Assembly: GCA_025201365.1 (NCBI GenBank)
Contig: JAIXMF010000001.1
Location: forward strand, 2,666,001-2,730,000
Direction: 5' to 3'
Source of the DNA: Syncephalis plumigaleata
Lineage: Eukaryota; Zoopagomycota; Zoopagomycetes; Zoopagales; Piptocephalidaceae
DNA: 64,000 bases
Shown here: piece by piece, positions 48,510 to 59,149 of the stretch
Position numbering within the stretch: the stretch's first letter is position 1
Layout of the letters: the number at the start of each line of letters is the position of its first letter
Translations under genes and position numbers: made by a program
The notes under the pieces: generated by a model
Databases searched by the model: none
What the model was told of the DNA's origin: nothing
Seen by the model: the letters and a program-made list of their open reading frames with translations, nothing else

Positions 48510-49106
48510 CAGCCTTTTTCCATCCAATTTGCGCAGTTAGCCTTCTGTTTTTACGAATAAATAATAATTAACACTTACAAGTATTTCTACTCCGTATTTT
48601 GGGTGCCATTGTCGTTTGGGCGACAGTGTGGCGGTTGACGATACAACCTGGTTAATTTGTTATTTGATGTTTAGATCCCTCTTGATCTTGATCTTCATTT
48701 AGTGAATGCTTTGCGGATGTACCAGAATCAGGAGGAGAAACGGCACCTCGATGGAATTGTGTTGGAATACCCTTGTCCTTACGAACACTGCGAATAATCT
48801 GAATAAAATTCAGACATGCAGCCATATCCCGATTCCATACACGATAATCAATAGCTACTTGTAAGTACATGACATGGCAATATCCAACTATACTAGTACA
48901 CTTGTATCATCTACCTTATAGAATTGATGATGATAGTTATCGCTATCAATAAATGATCCATTACTAAATACTGAATTGTTATTATTATCATGCTGTGTCA
49001 ATTGGCATTTCTATAGTGATAATGGTGTTAACAATTGTGTTAATCTATTTATTAATAAACTGCAAACCTTAAAGGATAAATGCGCAAATTGGATGGAAAA
49101 ACACTG
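48510..49106 (-). mobile_element. Short TIR element, copy B, with Fanzor-like tip
   Basis: 597 bp, best-preserved short copy. Termini CAGCC..TTTTTCCATCC (right end in element sense) and CAGTG..TTTTTCCATCC (left end, read on the minus strand) are flanked by TA on both sides (48508-48509, 49107-49108). Interior: a 15-bp self-complementary motif (GATAGCGATAACTATC region), a 72-codon frame, then two strong hairpins at 48605-48632 and 48633-48648 before the right TIR. No transposase. Confidence 0.78.
48652..48870 (-). pseudogene. Remnant of a Fanzor/TnpB-like nuclease C-terminus (copy B)
   Basis: 72-aa frame: MYLQVAIDYRVWNRDMAACL then NFIQIIRSVRKDKGIPTQFH and an Asp/Gln/Glu-rich end. The WNRD..A..NF pattern matches the RuvC-III position of TnpB/Fanzor nucleases. 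Read upstream, the frame passes a KCT..GYC pair in the place of zinc-ribbon cysteines. Not a functional nuclease at this length. Confidence 0.55.
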
Positions 49107-49343
49107 TATCATTGCTTACATCACATTTAATAGTTTACCATTATTTTATTGAATAGCAAGGATCATAGCACTATCATAACCAATTCTAAGTGGTATGATT
49201 CTTGTCTAATATCCTAGATAGATAGATAGATAGATAGATAAATGTGTATATAAAAGAAGAAAAGATGAAGAAAAGAAGAGAGGAAGAGCAATAGAAATGA
49301 ACGCAATTCATTAGTATCATGCTATAATACTCGCATGATACAC

Positions 49344-51317
49344 CTAGTATTGCTCGGGTTGTCGTTTTAACACTGGAATACCCGGTTCTGGTACATCGAA
49401 ATACACCGAGTTAAACGCAATACGCTCGTTGTTTTTCCTTTCTTGAGCAAGTTTCCGTTGATGCTCCTCTACTACGTGTTTCGCTCGATTGGCCGCAGCA
49501 AAGTTTTTATGTATAATATTGGAGGACACTTCATGCCATATACTATGATTACATAGTCGTTAGTTAGTCGAGTCACAATCAATTAATCAATAGGAATCGC
49601 GACATTCAAATTAGCTTACCGGCGTGATTCACATTCCGATTGCTCCTCTAATGGCCGAACAATCTTGGCTACCGGCTGTAGAATGGATACATCTACCAAT
49701 GATTGTTTCTATAGTATACATATATATTAGCATGATATATACATGTTTTTTTATTTCTTCGTTCTTTTACCTTTTGTCCTGTTTTACAGTATTCTATAGC
49801 GCCCTGCCAACTACCGGTAATAGTGGCAAGTGTGTTGGCTTCCTCGGTTTTCGCATTCTTCTTATCTTTACGCGAATCCTTATTGCATCCGTTGCTGTTA
49901 ATCGAGCCATTATCGGATGCACTAGACGCGAATCGAATGATCTTGCCTTGAACCAGATGTTTCGGTTTACCTAGCCATTTCTATATCATTCATCGTTAGT
50001 CCTCTATTATATACATGATGATCTTGTCATTTCTCTTCGTGTATTATCCTCGTATACGCTTACCTCCTCCTTATAGTCCAATATAGCTTGTAGACCCGTT
50101 TTAGCACAGGTAATTGTGCAACGATCGGTAACAACAATGTAGGGACTGCCACGCAACCAACCCGTAACATACGCGTGTGGATGCGACAAATGATACTCTT
50201 CGCCATCTCGTGTGCGCATACGCAGGAATATACCCAAATTCTGGTCACCTGCCTCTATCTTGATGGCTATGACAAATGCATATCATATTATACAATTAAT
50301 ACCAGTCTAATATTACTATTGGTAGCTTGCTACTTACATGTACCCGAGAATCCCACCGAGATATGATCAATGCCTACGGCCGTCAATCCTTTCTCCTCAC
50401 ACGCATACTGATAGGCCGACACCGGTGGATGATGGCTAATCTGCTCGGTGATATAGGTCACCGTATAGACATCGTTGTCGCTACCCGTGAACGAGTCTAG
50501 TTGTGCCTCCTCCACTACTTTATCACCGAGTGGGGCATCCTTTGGTACTCGCCACCGACAGAGGAATTGCTCCCCTAGCGTCGAGTTATAAGGCTTAACG
50601 AGTTTACCATGCTACATTGTCATCTCGTTAATGACCATTTACTTAGGTTCCACTTGTAACTAGATGACTACACTTACGACATGCTTCAAATCTTTCGTAT
50701 ACCACCATCGCACTACATTAATCATACGATCTAGTGGATCATCAGGATCGGCCACACAGCAAAAGTAATCAGGTCGATCCATATAGTTCCAGTACTCTAA
50801 GTTGGACATTGGCTCCAACAATTGAGCCGGTACCGAGATACGCCTATCATTTCCACGTAGTATATGATTAATAAAATGGTAATTGCTTGCTATGATGATG
50901 ACATTATGAAATGAAATCATATATCATCCACAAATGTTGTCATACTTACATGGACACGATGTCACGTACTCCGACCAATTTCTTTAGGATACCCCACACT
51001 AATTTAAATCGATTCTGTTCACCGTCAGGCTCCGGTACATCCACCGCCAAGGCAGCTTCTTTCGGTGGAGCAGTGGCTGCGCGTAATAACTCACGCTGAC
51101 CATTACTGTCGTCAATATGATCGCTACTTCGCGTACTCGAGGCTACCACTAGATTATCATCGTCGAGCGAGATTGATGTATGAGCTATCACATCATCGGG
51201 ATATGACGAGGAGGTCTTTGCACGATGCAGGTCAACTCCTGATATAGCACTGTCCATGGTATCTACGGTACGCGCACTCTGTGACATCTCTTCCGAAGTC
51301 ATGATGGCGGAATTCAC
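49344..51317 (-). CDS. Oxysterol-binding protein homologue (Osh/ORP family)
   Basis: Lipid-transfer protein exchanging sterol or PS for PI4P at membrane contacts. No PH or ankyrin domain; a Ser/Asp-rich N-terminus (about 75 residues) leads to KLVWGILKKLVGVRDIVSMR, ISVPAQLLEPMSNLEYW, then the ORD core: GKLVKPYNSTLGEQFLCRW, the family signature EQISHHPPVSAYQY, HAYVTGWLRGSPYIVVTD, ILQPVAKIVRPLEEQSECES, RRLWHEVSSNI and the C-terminal lid helix FAAANRAKHVVEEHQRKLA. The His-His pair that binds PI4P is present. About seven short introns, all in phase; no frame break. MNSAIMTSEEM start at 51317; a second Met at 51302 is equally possible. Confidence 0.9.
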
Positions 51318-52345
51318 TTTTGAATGTTAAACGAACCGGCGAATAAACAGTATACGTATGAGCAAGGGGGGAATAAAGGATAAAACACGATAGAAAGTGT
51401 AACTAGACTATTTCTCTCTCGTTTTCGTTCTCGTTCTCTCTCCCACTTTGTAAGTGTCTATTTATATAGGCAGCAGTCTTGTGAAATAGCCAAGGCAAAT
51501 AAGAAGAAAAAGAAGAGGAGAAGGAATATAAAAGTTAATACGAAGCGTGTTATTCCCAAGTAAGTTGTACGTTGTATATTGACGATAATAGGAGTAATAA
51601 AATGTAATAAAATAATGACAACCAACGACTATAGAGAAACAGTGTGCTAACCAGTCCGAGTACAAGTGCAATAAAAAAAGTCAAGTACCATTTAACAGTG
51701 GTAACCGGCGCCTTTTTAGAGATGCATCTTGCTAACCACGTGGTCGTCACAGGTCACGCACGCTGCTCAGTAGATTGTCATTTTTGGGGTAGTGGCGTGT
51801 TTTTACTGCATAACACCACGCTTCTTGTCTAGTTTGCATTGGAGCGTGTAGCGTAACTATGACATACAATAGAATAGAATGGAATAGAATGGCATGGGAT
51901 GGGATAGGATGACTTGACTTGTCTTGTCTTATCAATCAATGTAGCATGTCATTATCCATTGAATGTGAATGTACTTCATTGATCTGAATAAGTAATGTGA
52001 ATATTTAATGTTCTACATTGTAATAAACAGATTAAATGTATATATTGTTACGTGTTAATGACATCACCCAATGTAAATAACCGATGAATAGTATCCTATT
52101 TATAGTTGTGGTTAATGTAAAATCAAATAGCTTCTGTAAGTGTAGAATGGTACGACATGCATAATATCATATGTATGTATCAACTTTTGTAACAAAATAG
52201 TAAACGCTACTACATTCTAAATACGATATTATGTAAAAGCAATAGTTGGCTTTATTATTTTAGAAAAGGGAGAAAGTATAGTGCAGTAATTGGAGGTATA
52301 ATTGATAGTAATTGATTGAATGACTGATTTGTTTGTTTGTTTGAT
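51318..52345. other. Intergenic between BiP 3' end and OSH promoter
   Basis: About 1 kb. CT-rich leader around 51410-51445, an AGAATGG-type repeat at 51870-51905, and A/T-rich sequence to the BiP stop. No gene recognised. Confidence 0.4.
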
Positions 52346-54419
52346 TTAGAGCTCATCGTGCTCGTCTTCCTCTTCTTCTGGCTTAGTGGCATCAGCTTCT
52401 TCTTCGTCGTCGCCACCCTTGGCACCATCACCGTATAACTTGCTAGTGATTGGGTTGACGATCGATTCGACCTCGGCCTTTTGCTCTTCAAAGTCTTCCT
52501 TGCTGGCGGATGAGCCGTGCTCCTCGAGCCATTCCAACTTCTCCTTGACAATGTCGTTGATGGTGGTCTTGTCCTCCTCTTCGAGCTTACCGCCCAATTG
52601 CTTCTTGTCGGCCATTTGCGTCTTAATGGAGTACAAGTAGTTCTCCAAGGCATTCTTAGCCTCGACGGTCTCGCGTTGTAGACGATCCTCCTCGGCGAAT
52701 TCCTCGGCTTCCTTGACCATACGTTCGATTTCCTCCTCGGACAAACGACCCTTGTCGTTGGTAATGGTGACCGAGTTCGACTTGCCGGTACCCTTGTCGA
52801 GGGCGGACACCTTCAAGATACCGTTGGCATCGAGCTCGAAGGTAACCTCAATTTGTGGTGATCCACGAGGTGCTGGTGGAATGCCGGTGAGTTCGAATTT
52901 ACCGAGCAAGTTGTTCTGCTTAGTCATGGTACGTTCACCCTCGAATACTTGGATAAGTACCACGGACTGGTTGTCGACGGCGGTAGAGAAGATTTGCGAC
53001 TTCTTGGTGGGGATTTGCGTGTTACGTGGGATAAGCTTGCTCATAATACCGCCGGTAGTCTCAATACCCAAAGTGAGCGGGTTGACATCGAGTAGCAACA
53101 CTTGACCAGTACCCTTCTCGTTGGAGAGAATACCACCTTGAACAGCGGCACCGTAGGCGACGGCTTCATCCGGATTGATACCCTTGCTGGCCTTCTTACC
53201 ATCGAAGAAATCCTCGAGTAGCTTTTGAACCATTGGAATACGAGTGGAACCACCAACCAATACAATTTCGTGGACATCCTCCTTGGTGAGCTTGGCATCC
53301 TTGATGACTTGTTCCACTGGCTTGATGGTCTTCTGGAATAGATCTTTGTTGAGTTCCTCGAACTTGGCACGGGTCAACGTCTCGGAGAAGTCCTTGCCGT
53401 CGAAGAGATTTTCGATTTCGACACGGGTCGACTTCTGGGAGGATAGGGTACGCTTGGCCTTTTCAGCTTCGCGCTTAAGCTTACCCATGGCCTTCTTGTC
53501 CTTGGTCGGGTCCTTCTTGTGCTTCTTCTTGAATAGTTTTACAAAGTGGCTAATGATACGGTTGTCAAAGTCTTCACCACCCAAGTGAGTGTCACCGGCC
53601 GTGGACAACACCTCGAAGACACCGTCGTCGATGGAGAGTAGCGATACATCGAAGGTACCACCACCGAGATCGTAGACCAACACGTGTTGTTCACCGTTCT
53701 GTTTATCGAGACCGTAAGCGATGGCAGCTGCAGTTGGCTCGTTGACAATACGCAATACGGTGAGACCGGCAATGGTACCGGCATCCTTGGTGGCTTGACG
53801 TTGAGCATCGTTGAAATAGGCGGGTACGGTGACGACGGCGTGAGTGACATTTTTACCTAGGTACGATTCGGCGATTTCCTTCATTTTGGTTAGAACCATG
53901 GCAGAGATTTCCTCCGGTGTGAAGGTCTTGTCCTTGCCCTTGACCTCGACCTTGATGAGTGGCTTGCCACCCTTGTCAATAATGTCGAATGGGAAATGCT
54001 TCATATCGGCTTGCACGTCCTTATCCTTGAAGCGACGACCGATTAGACGCTTGGCATCGAACACGGTACGCTCAGGATTGTTGGCAGCCTGATTCTTTGC
54101 GGCATCACCAATAAGACGCTCCTCATCGGTGAATGCAACGTACGATGGCGTAATACGATGACCTTGATCGTTGGTAATGATTTCCACACGACCATGCTCG
54201 AATACACCGACGCAAGAGTAAGTAGTACCCAAATCGATACCGATAACTATGATGAATGGTAAATAGCAGATAATATACGTTAGTATACATGTTTTTATTC
54301 GTGATTATTCGTGATTATTTACCTGTGCCATAGTTCTTGGCTGCTTCGTCGTCAGCACCCACCAAGCCCACTAGGGCCGAGGCACCGAGTAGAAGCGCGA
54401 AAAGCGCTTTACGCAACAT
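52346..54419 (-). CDS. KAR2: BiP/Kar2, ER lumenal Hsp70
   Basis: ER chaperone for folding, translocation and UPR sensing. Exon 1 (54323-54419) encodes the signal peptide [20 protein letters not shown]; a 76-nt intron (54247-54322) precedes [15 protein letters not shown]. The Hsp70 signatures are intact: [12 protein letters not shown] (nucleotide-binding loop), [14 protein letters not shown] and [15 protein letters not shown]. The substrate-binding domain and lid follow, and the protein ends EDEHDEL, giving the retention signal HDEL. 665 aa, the usual BiP length, with no frame break. The intron after the signal peptide is a common position in fungal BiP genes as far as I recall. UPR-like promoter motifs lie 260-310 bp upstream. 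Confidence 0.97.
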
Positions 54420-55321
54420 GTTGGAAAACACGACCAGGTGTGCAAGTGGCTAGAAAGAAAAGAAGAAAGGGTAAGATAACTATAAAATATCCGAGTGTCC
54501 TTCTTTGTTTAGGACCGTGTATGCTAAGTATTTAAGTAACGATGTAGAAGAAAGAAAGAAAGAGAGAAAGAAAAAGAGACGAGATGTCGTACTTCTCGAA
54601 GCGTAGCATACCAAAAGTGCGGCTATTTGTATTCGTTTTGAACGCTTTGCTATGAGCGAACGAGCATTCGACACGATCAATTGACGTGTAAATAACGGTA
54701 TCAGAGCGTGTCGCGATCTGATTGGGCCAGATCATCGTCGCTGGCATGATTTGGTTGGTGCCATCGACACTCACCAATTTCAGAAAATTACTCCGCTACC
54801 ATTTTAAGATACGTATAATGACTTGTAGTAGCAATTGTAAAAAAACGTGCTCACATTGAATGTACACTACCAATTGATGTTGATGTTGATGGTGGTGCTA
54901 ATGTATATAGCTAATTAGTGATAGAAATGAAGCAATGACCTCAGACTAATACGAGATTATACCGTAAAGTGTAAGAAAGCACAACATATCAAAATAGATA
55001 CGTGGTGCAACCCACAAATAATATATAATACTGATACACAAGCAAATGAATGAACGAGTAGTTAGCATAGATGTGTTCATGTATTACATTCTATCAACTC
55101 GGTCCTAATTATCATGTAAATATTGTACTATTTATTCCAAGGAGCAATAATGACACACTATTGAATGCATTATGCAGCATGCAACTGTGCCATATGATCA
55201 TACTTGATACAAATACTTGTTCTCCATCTCATTGCTTGCTTTGACTTTACACTCGCTACTTCCACTAGTATTTATCCATTCTAATCTATTGATCTGTTTA
55301 TTACACTTGACCAACATCACC
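54420..55321. other. Divergent intergenic of KAR2 and a secreted-protein gene
   Basis: About 900 bp. Besides the UPR-like motifs there is a purine-rich (AAAG)n tract at 54546-54580. No other gene seen. Confidence 0.4.
54682..54725 (-). promoter_or_regulatory. UPR-type elements upstream of KAR2
   Basis: Three overlapping or adjacent motifs. TGACGTG at 54682-54688 is the Hac1/XBP1-type core. AGCGTGTCG at 54705-54713 equals the heart of the yeast UPRE (CAGCGTGTC). On the KAR2 strand CCAAT-N9-ACACG (54707-54725) fits the animal ERSE CCAAT-N9-CCACG with one mismatch. Their position before a BiP gene makes induction by ER stress likely. Confidence 0.65.
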
Positions 55322-55714
55322 ATGAAACTATCTACTATCATCATTATTGCTGCTATTGGCACCTTGGCTAGTTTGGCCATGATTGATGCAATGCCTAAAG
55401 GGACAAATACTGCCGCACCATCTAGCGCATCAGTCGATGATCCAGATAGGATAATAGACAACTTTGAACAAGCCTATCGACTATTTGCAGACAAGCAGAA
55501 AGCCGATTTCAAAGACTTTGAAACGAAGCAACAAGCGGATATTGAAGCATTCAAAGCCAAGCTAATGAAGAACGCTGAAGCCATTTCAGAGAAGCAAATG
55601 AATGACGACCTTAAAGCCTTTATGGATAAGCAACATGCCAGTTTTCAAGAGTTTGTAAATAAACAAACGAAGGAGAGAGAAGAGTTCATGAATAAATTCA
55701 ACCAATCCATTTAG
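55322..55714 (+). CDS. Small secreted helical protein, 130 aa
   Basis: Signal peptide MKLSTIIIIAAIGTLASLA, probably cleaved near MIDA-MPKG. The mature part has no cysteine and is almost wholly helical and charged: repeating units of the type KQ..F..F..KQ (DKQKADFKDFETKQQ, KQMNDDLKAFMDKQHASFQE, NKQTKEREEFMNKF) look like degenerate 11-15-residue amphipathic repeats, resembling apolipoprotein-like or coiled-coil secreted proteins. No family recognised. Start chosen at the Met before the signal peptide; in-frame 55217 is leader. Single exon. Candidate secreted effector or surface lipid-binding protein (inference only). Confidence 0.7.
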   Translation: MKLSTIIIIAAIGTLASLAMIDAMPKGTNTAAPSSASVDDPDRIIDNFEQAYRLFADKQKADFKDFETKQQADIEAFKAKLMKNAEAISEKQMNDDLKAFMDKQHASFQEFVNKQTKEREEFMNKFNQSI

Positions 55715-55937
55715 AACAAGAAGATGAGCAACATCCATTGGTACATGCTCGTTTCAGTCCTATATATATATATATATATATTGCATAATAATGCAAAGCT
55801 GTATCAATTGTATCGTTTTATTCGAAATAAATAGGCAACATTAACAATGAATCATTATTGATTGTATACTCTCAATTGCTATTTATTAGTATGAATGGAA
55901 ACTAAAATACCAACATGTACGGCGTATCTTCTGCCTA

Positions 55938-57464
55938 CTAGACATTGTTAAGAATACGCATGGTGTTTGTATGGCCGAAACCTCCCTTCCAGCCTTGGAC
56001 GGCAATGACAGAGTCACCTCGCTTCAATAGACCGTATTTAACGCCCATCTCCAATGCCCATTGGATACGCGCTTCCACGTCCTCCTGCCAGATATCTCGA
56101 CGTTCCTGCGTGTACAAGAATGGATAGCAGCCGCGGTGCAAGTGGCATTGACGAGCAGCACTGGCATCGCGCGTCACCGTAATAATCGGTACGTGTGGAC
56201 GATACTTGGCCACGAGTCGTGCCGAGTTACCACTCGTGGTCAACACGATAATGGCGCTGGCGTAATGCTCGATCGATGCACTCACGGCCGATGACGCCAC
56301 TGTCTCCGTGTTCTCGGTGGGTTTGGGCGTAAGCGAGCGCAGGCTATTAAATAGCGATGGATAGCAGATGGAGGCCTCGGCCAATGCGCACACGTAGTTC
56401 ATCATCTCCACGGTTTGAATGGGGTAGGATCCCTTGGCCGTCTCACCCGACAGCATGACACAGTCCGCGCCATCGAGCACGGCATTGGCGACATCGCTTA
56501 CTTCGGCACGAGTGGGACGCGGGTTCGTCGTCATCGACTCGAGCATTTGCGTGGCACAGATCACCGGCTTACCCGCTAGATTACACTGGGCAATCATGGA
56601 TTTTTGCGCGACAAATACACGCGAACATGGAATCTCAATGCCGAGATCACCGCGAGCAATCATGACACCGTCCGTTTCCTCGAGAATCTCGCCAAAGTTT
56701 TTGACACCTTGGTAGTTTTCAATCTTCGAGATGATCTTAATATGCTTGCCAGCCTCGCCTAGCACACGTCGAATTTCTCGTACGTCCTCGGCACGTCGGA
56801 TGAACGAGGCAAAGATCATGTCGACGCCTTGCTCCACGCCGAATTGCAAATCAGCCTTATCCTTCTCGCTTAATGCCGGCAGATCAACATCGGTGTTGGG
56901 CAGGTTAACGCCCTTACGACTGCTTAACACGCCGTTGTTCATGGCACGTACGCGTAGTTGATTCGATTCCACCTCGAGCACGTCAAATGTCATAATACCG
57001 TCATCAACGTAGATCTTCTTGCCTGGTTCCATTACTTTGGTGATATTCGTGTAGTCGATGTAGATACGCTCGGCCGTACCATCGGAAGCGTGGGCAGGAT
57101 CAACGGAAAATATCATTTCGTGTCCGGCCTTAATGGGTACATCCTGCTCGTCGCGCATGAGACCCGTACGAATCTCTGGACCCTTCGTATCTAGAGCGAT
57201 CGCCAATGGTCTATCCGATAAATCCGAGATCTCTTGTGCCTTACGAGCATTAGCGATAACCGAACCGTGATACTCGTAGGAGCCGTGCGAGAAGTTCATA
57301 CGCACAATGTTCATGCCGGCACGTGCCAACGACTGCATCATTTCGACACTGTTCGTCTTGGGACCAATTGTACAAATAATGCCCGTCTTGCGTGATTGAG
57401 CAGGCTCAATATCCACGCTCATTTGAGCCAACCACTCCAGATCACTTGTTGATTGATTATACAT
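55938..57464 (-). CDS. PYK1: Pyruvate kinase
   Basis: Final glycolytic step, phosphoenolpyruvate plus ADP to pyruvate plus ATP. Intron-less, 508 aa, normal fungal length. Motifs: [48 protein letters not shown], the active-site signature [15 protein letters not shown] with catalytic Lys, [50 protein letters not shown] and the C-terminal allosteric-site segment [19 protein letters not shown]. The first Met ([11 protein letters not shown]) is followed at +15 by a second possible start [12 protein letters not shown]. No frame break; codon use is biased like KAR2, fitting high expression. Confidence 0.97.
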   Translation of the reverse strand: MYNQSTSDLEWLAQMSVDIEPAQSRKTGIICTIGPKTNSVEMMQSLARAGMNIVRMNFSHGSYEYHGSVIANARKAQEISDLSDRPLAIALDTKGPEIRTGLMRDEQDVPIKAGHEMIFSVDPAHASDGTAERIYIDYTNITKVMEPGKKIYVDDGIMTFDVLEVESNQLRVRAMNNGVLSSRKGVNLPNTDVDLPALSEKDKADLQFGVEQGVDMIFASFIRRAEDVREIRRVLGEAGKHIKIISKIENYQGVKNFGEILEETDGVMIARGDLGIEIPCSRVFVAQKSMIAQCNLAGKPVICATQMLESMTTNPRPTRAEVSDVANAVLDGADCVMLSGETAKGSYPIQTVEMMNYVCALAEASICYPSLFNSLRSLTPKPTENTETVASSAVSASIEHYASAIIVLTTSGNSARLVAKYRPHVPIITVTRDASAARQCHLHRGCYPFLYTQERRDIWQEDVEARIQWALEMGVKYGLLKRGDSVIAVQGWKGGFGHTNTMRILNNV

Positions 57465-57770
57465 GTTGACACGTATACACTACGATAGAGATAGCAAGCA
57501 AGTGGAAACAAAACAAGCAAATAGGATAGAAAGTAGAATAGTACACAAACACGTAAAGCACTATGTTCGTATAAAGAATAAAAAGAATAAAAAGAAGAAG
57601 GGCGTTGTAAACAGAACAAATGAAAAAAATGTTTGGGGTATCGCCCGATATGTTACTGATAACCAATGCCATTTTAGGTGTAACACAGATGATGTCACTA
57701 ATACGATAACGACAGTATTATGGTTAGATTTTGTTAATTTTAAATACCGGTTGACTATACTTTTATAATA

Positions 57771-58885
57771 CAGTGCTTTTCCATCCAATTTGCGCATTTA
57801 TCCTTTAACGTTTGCAGTTTATTAATAAATAGATTAACACAATTGTTAACACCATTATCGTATTGCTATTATTACTGAGTTGTTTTCATGGCCCTAGCAA
57901 TTGAGGGAGATGTTAATGATCGTGATATGATATATTGCAATTAGTGATAATAAGTAATAGACATGTTGATAGAACTTACATATCTTGGATGCAAAGTGAT
58001 AACAATCACGGATAAGTTGTTTTCTGTTGTTTGATCCTCGTTGTTGCACTGATCCTTCATTTCTTTGAACATCTTAAGGTAACACTACTGATGAAATGTA
58101 TTTATGGTATACGTAATCCTTTCTGAGATGCGCTTCTTATTGCTCATTATTACCCCCAACCATTCCTGCATCATGAGATTGGTGTCTATGTTGGTATTAC
58201 AGCCATGTCCCTTCAACACTCACCATAGTTTCAATATTGAATATTATTACATTATCCACTATAAATATGGGTCCTATTTTGTACGAATTGAATAAACTTA
58301 TCTTCATCTTCCAGTTCACTCGTCCCTATTACACTCTACCCACACTACCTTATTGTATATCGCGTACACATTGTGCTTGAGCAAATCGAGCAACCATAGC
58401 TCCCACACTATCAATGAGAAAGTGTCCTACTACTTGTCATGATCCCTTACGGTAAGTATACCTCATTACACTTTGATATTTATTACAGTATACTAATCCA
58501 TTATTCTATTAGATGCACACATCGAAACAATGATTAAGAGGACATGCAAGTTAAAGGATTCGAGTATCATTTGTGGAATCGGGGTTATGGTTGCTCGTCT
58601 GGGTTTCATTCAAATCACCAAATGCCTTCGTAGTGGAACCGATGTTCCAACACACCCTCATCCAAGTGTCGTTGCTTCCAATCATTCAAGACAAGGAGGA
58701 CAAGGACATCGAGGAACCAAACAACAAATAACAAATTAACCAGGTTGTATCGTCAACCGCCGCACTGTCGCCCAAGCGACAAGGCACCCAGCATACAGGG
58801 GTAGAAATACTTGTAAGTGTTATCATAACTATTATTTATTCATAAAACAGAAGGCTAACTGCGCAAATTGGATGGAAAAAGCCTG
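57771..58885 (+). mobile_element. TIR element, copy C, longest of the family
   Basis: 1115 bp, begins CAGTGCTTTTCCATCC and ends GGATGGAAAAAGCCTG, flanked by TA (57769-57770, 58886-58887). The outer 80 bp at each end match copies A and B; the 600-bp middle is unique and holds a longer coding relic (58414-58633). Hairpins at 58743-58758 and 58759-58785 lie before the right TIR. Likely a less-deleted derivative of the parent element. Confidence 0.75.
58414..58633 (+). pseudogene. Fanzor-like zinc ribbon and RuvC-III relic (copy C)
   Basis: MRKCPTTCHDPLR, then a GTAAGT..ATTAG intron (58452-58512), then CTHRNND, a stop, and EDMQVKGFEYHLWNRGYGC. The Cys pair, a second C..H pair, the MQVKG..Y.LWNR run and a short hydrophobic end have the order expected for the zinc ribbon and RuvC-III of a TnpB/Fanzor protein. 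The catalytic Asp after WNR has become Gly and there are in-frame stops, so it is dead. Homology to copies A and B over MQV..YHLWNR is direct. Confidence 0.5.
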
Positions 58886-59149
58886 TAAAAAGCTGAGAGA
58901 TTGAATTTAAAGAAAAAGACTCTTGTTCTTTACTGTTATAAATGCTCATTGTTTTTATAACAAAGAATGTTTTATAATCGTGCTACATACAAATTTATTA
59001 ATCGATTAAAGTAAAACGATCATATTGATGTCGTCCGTTAACATGACATACTTTTGACATTATCATTTTAATGTATGCATGCTCAACAATGTAAGAATAG
59101 AAGGGCAAAAGTAAGCTTTATTCCTATTGATCAATCAATAGTTCATGTA
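58886..59149. other. Intergenic
   Basis: About 260 bp of A/T-rich sequence between copy C and the stop of the oligopeptidase gene. Nothing recognised. Confidence 0.4.
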
